Assembly: GCA_012027055.1 (NCBI GenBank)
Contig: VEPF01000464.1
Span: forward strand, 1 to 7,453
Length of the DNA: 7,453 nucleotides
Origin: Gemmatimonadota bacterium
Lineage (GTDB): Bacteria; Gemmatimonadota; Gemmatimonadetes; Longimicrobiales; RSA9
Reading direction: 5' to 3'
The translations under genes and the position numbers were made by a program. The notes beneath the pieces are model-generated. The model searched no databases. It was not told the origin of the DNA and saw only the letters and a list, made by a program, of their open reading frames with translations. Numbering within the stretch: the stretch's first letter is position 1; every line of letters begins with the position of its first letter. Of the stretch, positions 5,426 through 7,453 are shown piece by piece.

Positions 5426-6517
5426 ATGGCAGACAATATCCGGCGCATTGCCCTGAACACCGGCGGCGGAGATGCGCCCGGCCTGAACGCCGTGATCAGG
5501 GCCGTGGTCCTGTCCGCCCTCCGGCGGGGTTGGGAGGTTTACGGGATCGGCCGCGGCTACGGCGGGCTGCTGGGTGAGGACGAGGTGGTCCGCATGGACC
5601 AGAATTCCGTGCGCGGGATCACCCACCGGGGCGGCACGATCCTGGGCACTACCAACCGCGGCAATCCGTTCGAGTGGCCTCGGCACCACCCGGATGGGCG
5701 CATCGAGGTGGTGGATCGCTCGGACCAGATCCTGGACGCCTTCCGCACCAGGCGGCTGGACGCGCTGGTGGCGATCGGCGGCGACGGCTCGCTGCGCATC
5801 GCCCAGCGCCTTGCCGAGAAGGGCATGCCGATCGTGGGCGTGCCCAAGACCATCGACAACGATCTCGAGGCCACGGTCACGTTCGGCTTCCATACCGCGG
5901 TCGAGACGGCCACGGAAGCGCTCGACAAGCTGCACTCCACTGCGGAAAGCCACGAGCGGGTGTTCGTGGTCGAAGTCATGGGCCGCACCACCGGGTGGAT
6001 CGCCCTGTGGTCCGGGATCGCGGCCACGGCCGACGTAATCCTCATCCCCGAGATCCCGTACGAGGTGGAGCGGGTGTGCGAAAAGGTGGAGCAGCGTTAC
6101 TCCGCCGGGCGGCGGTTCGCCATCGTGGTCGCGGCCGAGGGCGCCGCGCCGCGCGGCGGCAGCGTCTCCTACATCGCGCCCGCGGCCGCGGGCACGGCCG
6201 CGCGCCTGGGCGGCGTCGGCGAGCGCCTGGCGGAGGAGATCGGGCAGCGCACCGGTTACGAGACCCGCTCCCTGGTCCTGGGACACCTGCAGCGGGGCGG
6301 CACGCCGGTGGCCTACGACCGCTACCTCGGATTGCGTTCCGGGGCCGCCGCCGTGCAACTCATCGCCGAACGGAAGTTCGGAACCATGGTGGCGCTGAGC
6401 GAAGACCGGATCACCGCGGTGCCGATCAGGGAGGCCATCGAGCGCATCAAGAACGTGGATCCGAACTGCGACGCCATCCTGGCCGCGCGGGCCACGGGCA
6501 TCTCCTTCGGCGACTGA
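5426..6517 (+). CDS. pfkA: 6-phosphofructokinase (mixed-substrate / group III type)
   Basis: A 363-residue phosphofructokinase that converts fructose 6-phosphate to fructose 1,6-bisphosphate, the committing step of glycolysis, in the cytoplasm. Visible motifs: the donor-binding loop NTGGGDAPGLNAVIR (11-25), GGDGS (118-122), PKTIDND (140-146) with catalytic base Asp144, MGRTTGW (185-191) for substrate binding, AAEG (236-239), and GHLQRGGTPVAYDR (286-298). Gly121 matches the ATP-type residue at E. coli position 104, whereas Lys141 matches the PPi-type residue at position 124. This Gly/Lys pairing occurs in the group III enzymes of actinobacteria, which include both ATP- and PPi-dependent members, so the donor is not predictable. 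The start ATG 5426 has GGGGA about 4 nt upstream; an in-frame GTG at 5375 lacks conservation. It lies downstream of the selenoprotein gene and a strong hairpin follows its stop. Confidence 0.95.
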   Translation: MADNIRRIALNTGGGDAPGLNAVIRAVVLSALRRGWEVYGIGRGYGGLLGEDEVVRMDQNSVRGITHRGGTILGTTNRGNPFEWPRHHPDGRIEVVDRSDQILDAFRTRRLDALVAIGGDGSLRIAQRLAEKGMPIVGVPKTIDNDLEATVTFGFHTAVETATEALDKLHSTAESHERVFVVEVMGRTTGWIALWSGIAATADVILIPEIPYEVERVCEKVEQRYSAGRRFAIVVAAEGAAPRGGSVSYIAPAAAGTAARLGGVGERLAEEIGQRTGYETRSLVLGHLQRGGTPVAYDRYLGLRSGAAAVQLIAERKFGTMVALSEDRITAVPIREAIERIKNVDPNCDAILAARATGISFGD

Positions 6518-6565
6518 GCGGTCACTGCAGGTAGCCTGTTAGGGCGGGAAAACCGCCGCTGCACG

Positions 6566-6597
6566 GCGCGCCGCCGGGCCACGGCCCGGCGGCGCGC
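6566..6597. terminator. GC-rich hairpin, likely bidirectional terminator
   Basis: Bases 6566-6580 are followed by their near-exact reverse complement at 6583-6597, giving a stem of about 14-15 bp with a tiny loop around CACG. It lies between the convergent pfk and lytic transglycosylase genes, ending 6 bp from the transglycosylase stop. The plus-strand U-tract is weak (GUUCGUUC). A smaller hairpin, GGCGG at 6543-6547 with CCGCC at 6553-6557, precedes it; read on the minus strand it has a TTTTC loop. Confidence 0.6.
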
Positions 6598-6603
6598 GTT
6601 CGT

Positions 6604-7320
6604 TCAGGAGCGGTTCCGGCCCTGCCTGGCGTCCGCCCCGGGGCGCGCGAGCTGCACGGTCCTGAGCGCGCCGGATCGCGCGCGGTCGCCCGCCAGGACC
6701 TTCTCCGCATACCCGTTGTCGGGGTCGTGCCCGTGCTTCAGCAGCCGGTCCACGGTCCCCGGGCCGCGGTTGTAAGCGGTCAGGGCCAGCCGCTGGTTGC
6801 CATCGTACTGGTCCAGCAGGTGGCGCAGGTACCGGAATCCGACGCGCAGGTTCACTTCCGGCCGCAGCAGGTCCTGGCCGCCCGTGCCGGGCGCCAGCCA
6901 GCTGGCAGTCGAGGGCAGCACCTGCGTGAGCCCCACGGCTCCCCCGGGCGATACCGCCCGCGCCCGGAAGCGCGATTCGGCCCGCACCAGGCTGAACGCC
7001 AGACGCGGCTCGATGGCCTCCGAGACCGCCGCATCGTGGATGTCCGCGGCCAGCGGCTCCGCCACGTCGAACTCGTCGGCCAGGCGCACGATCGTCTGCC
7101 GCCGCGCGCTTTCCAGCTGCCGGGCCGCCCAGGCGCGCGTCACCGGCTCCGCCTGAGCGCCGCCGGCACCCCGGTCCGCGGGCGTGTCCGGCCCGGCCGG
7201 CGGGGTTCCCGAGAGCCACAGGCTCGCCGGTCCCAGCAACAGCATTCCCAACGCCACCTGCCGCACCGACGACTGCCTGGCAGCCGCGCGCAACGCCCGG
7301 AACTGGGGGATCAGCCTCAT
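6604..7320 (-). CDS. Lytic transglycosylase, SLT domain
   Basis: A 238-residue protein with an N-terminal hydrophobic segment (about 21-37, VALGMLLLGPASLWLSG) after a basic start, which would export it or anchor it in the inner membrane. The SLT (soluble lytic transglycosylase, goose-lysozyme-like) domain covers about residues 88-195. Catalytic Glu115 sits in VRAESRF, followed by SPGGAVGLTQVLPST (usually GLMQ; here Met is replaced by Thr), NLRVGFRYL, and ALTAYNRGPGTV with the conserved AYN. Such enzymes cleave the MurNAc-GlcNAc bond of peptidoglycan, forming 1,6-anhydro-MurNAc, for wall turnover or insertion of complexes. The linker at 38-60 is Pro/Gly/Ala-rich, and the tail after 210 is basic and low-complexity. 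The start ATG 7320 has GGAGG 8 nt upstream. It stands alone on the minus strand with 133 bp of upstream sequence in the window, in which I see no clear promoter. Confidence 0.9.
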   Translation of the reverse strand: MRLIPQFRALRAAARQSSVRQVALGMLLLGPASLWLSGTPPAGPDTPADRGAGGAQAEPVTRAWAARQLESARRQTIVRLADEFDVAEPLAADIHDAAVSEAIEPRLAFSLVRAESRFRARAVSPGGAVGLTQVLPSTASWLAPGTGGQDLLRPEVNLRVGFRYLRHLLDQYDGNQRLALTAYNRGPGTVDRLLKHGHDPDNGYAEKVLAGDRARSGALRTVQLARPGADARQGRNRS

Positions 7321-7453
7321 TCGGTCGACCTCCGGTCAAGGGGTTGTGGTTTTCTGCCCTGCCCGGCTCTTCCCGGGGCACCGCCCCCGGCGGGGCCGGC
7401 CCGCCGTTCGGAAGCTAGCGGCAAGAACGCGACTGTGGCACCCTTGACGAAGT

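Noticed and set aside
4807..5577. Plus-strand 256-codon open frame across the DUF59 gene, the intergenic region and the selenoprotein gene
   Set aside because: It is in a different frame from the Rdx-like protein, overlaps genes on both sides, and its translation is Arg/Ala/Pro low complexity.
4961..6358. 465-codon minus-strand open frame opposite the selenoprotein gene and pfk
   Set aside because: It has a His/Gly/Arg-rich composition, no recognisable motif, and is antisense to a well-supported pfk. It is a GC-driven shadow.
7388..7406. GC-rich hairpin (7-bp stem) upstream of the lytic transglycosylase
   Set aside because: There is no T-run and no adjacent gene end visible in the window, and such short GC stems are expected by chance in this base composition.

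Overview
This is a GC-rich bacterial chromosomal window of housekeeping genes. The lytic transglycosylase and the amino-acid style of GyrA, PFK and the GxxExxY protein suggest a Gram-negative-type environmental bacterium. Gemmatimonadota or a related phylum is my best guess, but no marker here settles it. I see no mobile elements, CRISPR arrays, tRNA or rRNA.

Layout, left to right: the C-terminal end of a sodium:solute symporter (+, cut by the window edge); a small TPR protein (+); a GxxExxY-family protein (-) whose stop overlaps the TPR stop; gyrA (+); an alpha/beta hydrolase (-) whose stop overlaps the gyrA stop; an MIP18/DUF59 Fe-S assembly-type protein (-) just upstream of the hydrolase, probably in one operon with it; a 202-bp divergent intergenic region; a short SelW/Rdx-like selenoprotein gene (+) with an in-frame UGA; a 6-phosphofructokinase gene (+); a strong GC-rich hairpin; and an SLT-type lytic transglycosylase (-).

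The most notable item is the selenoprotein gene at 5123-5359. A plain ORF search misses it because a TGA at 5165-5167 interrupts it. Read through as selenocysteine, it gives a 78-residue Rdx/SelW-type protein with the redox motif C-x-x-U exactly where the family carries it, followed by the family's conserved GGGVFEV...DG.LVYSK region. A perfect 8-bp stem with a G-containing apical loop begins 14 nt after the UGA, as expected of a bacterial SECIS element. UGA serves as an ordinary stop in at least four other genes here, so this is local recoding and not a changed genetic code. The organism should therefore carry SelA, SelB, SelC and SelD elsewhere.

Other points: GyrA has Met at the position of E. 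coli Ser83 and Ile in place of the basic residue of the GyrA box. The PFK has the Gly104/Lys124-type signature that leaves its phosphoryl donor (ATP or PPi) open. Two of three convergent gene pairs overlap by exactly four bases at their stop codons.
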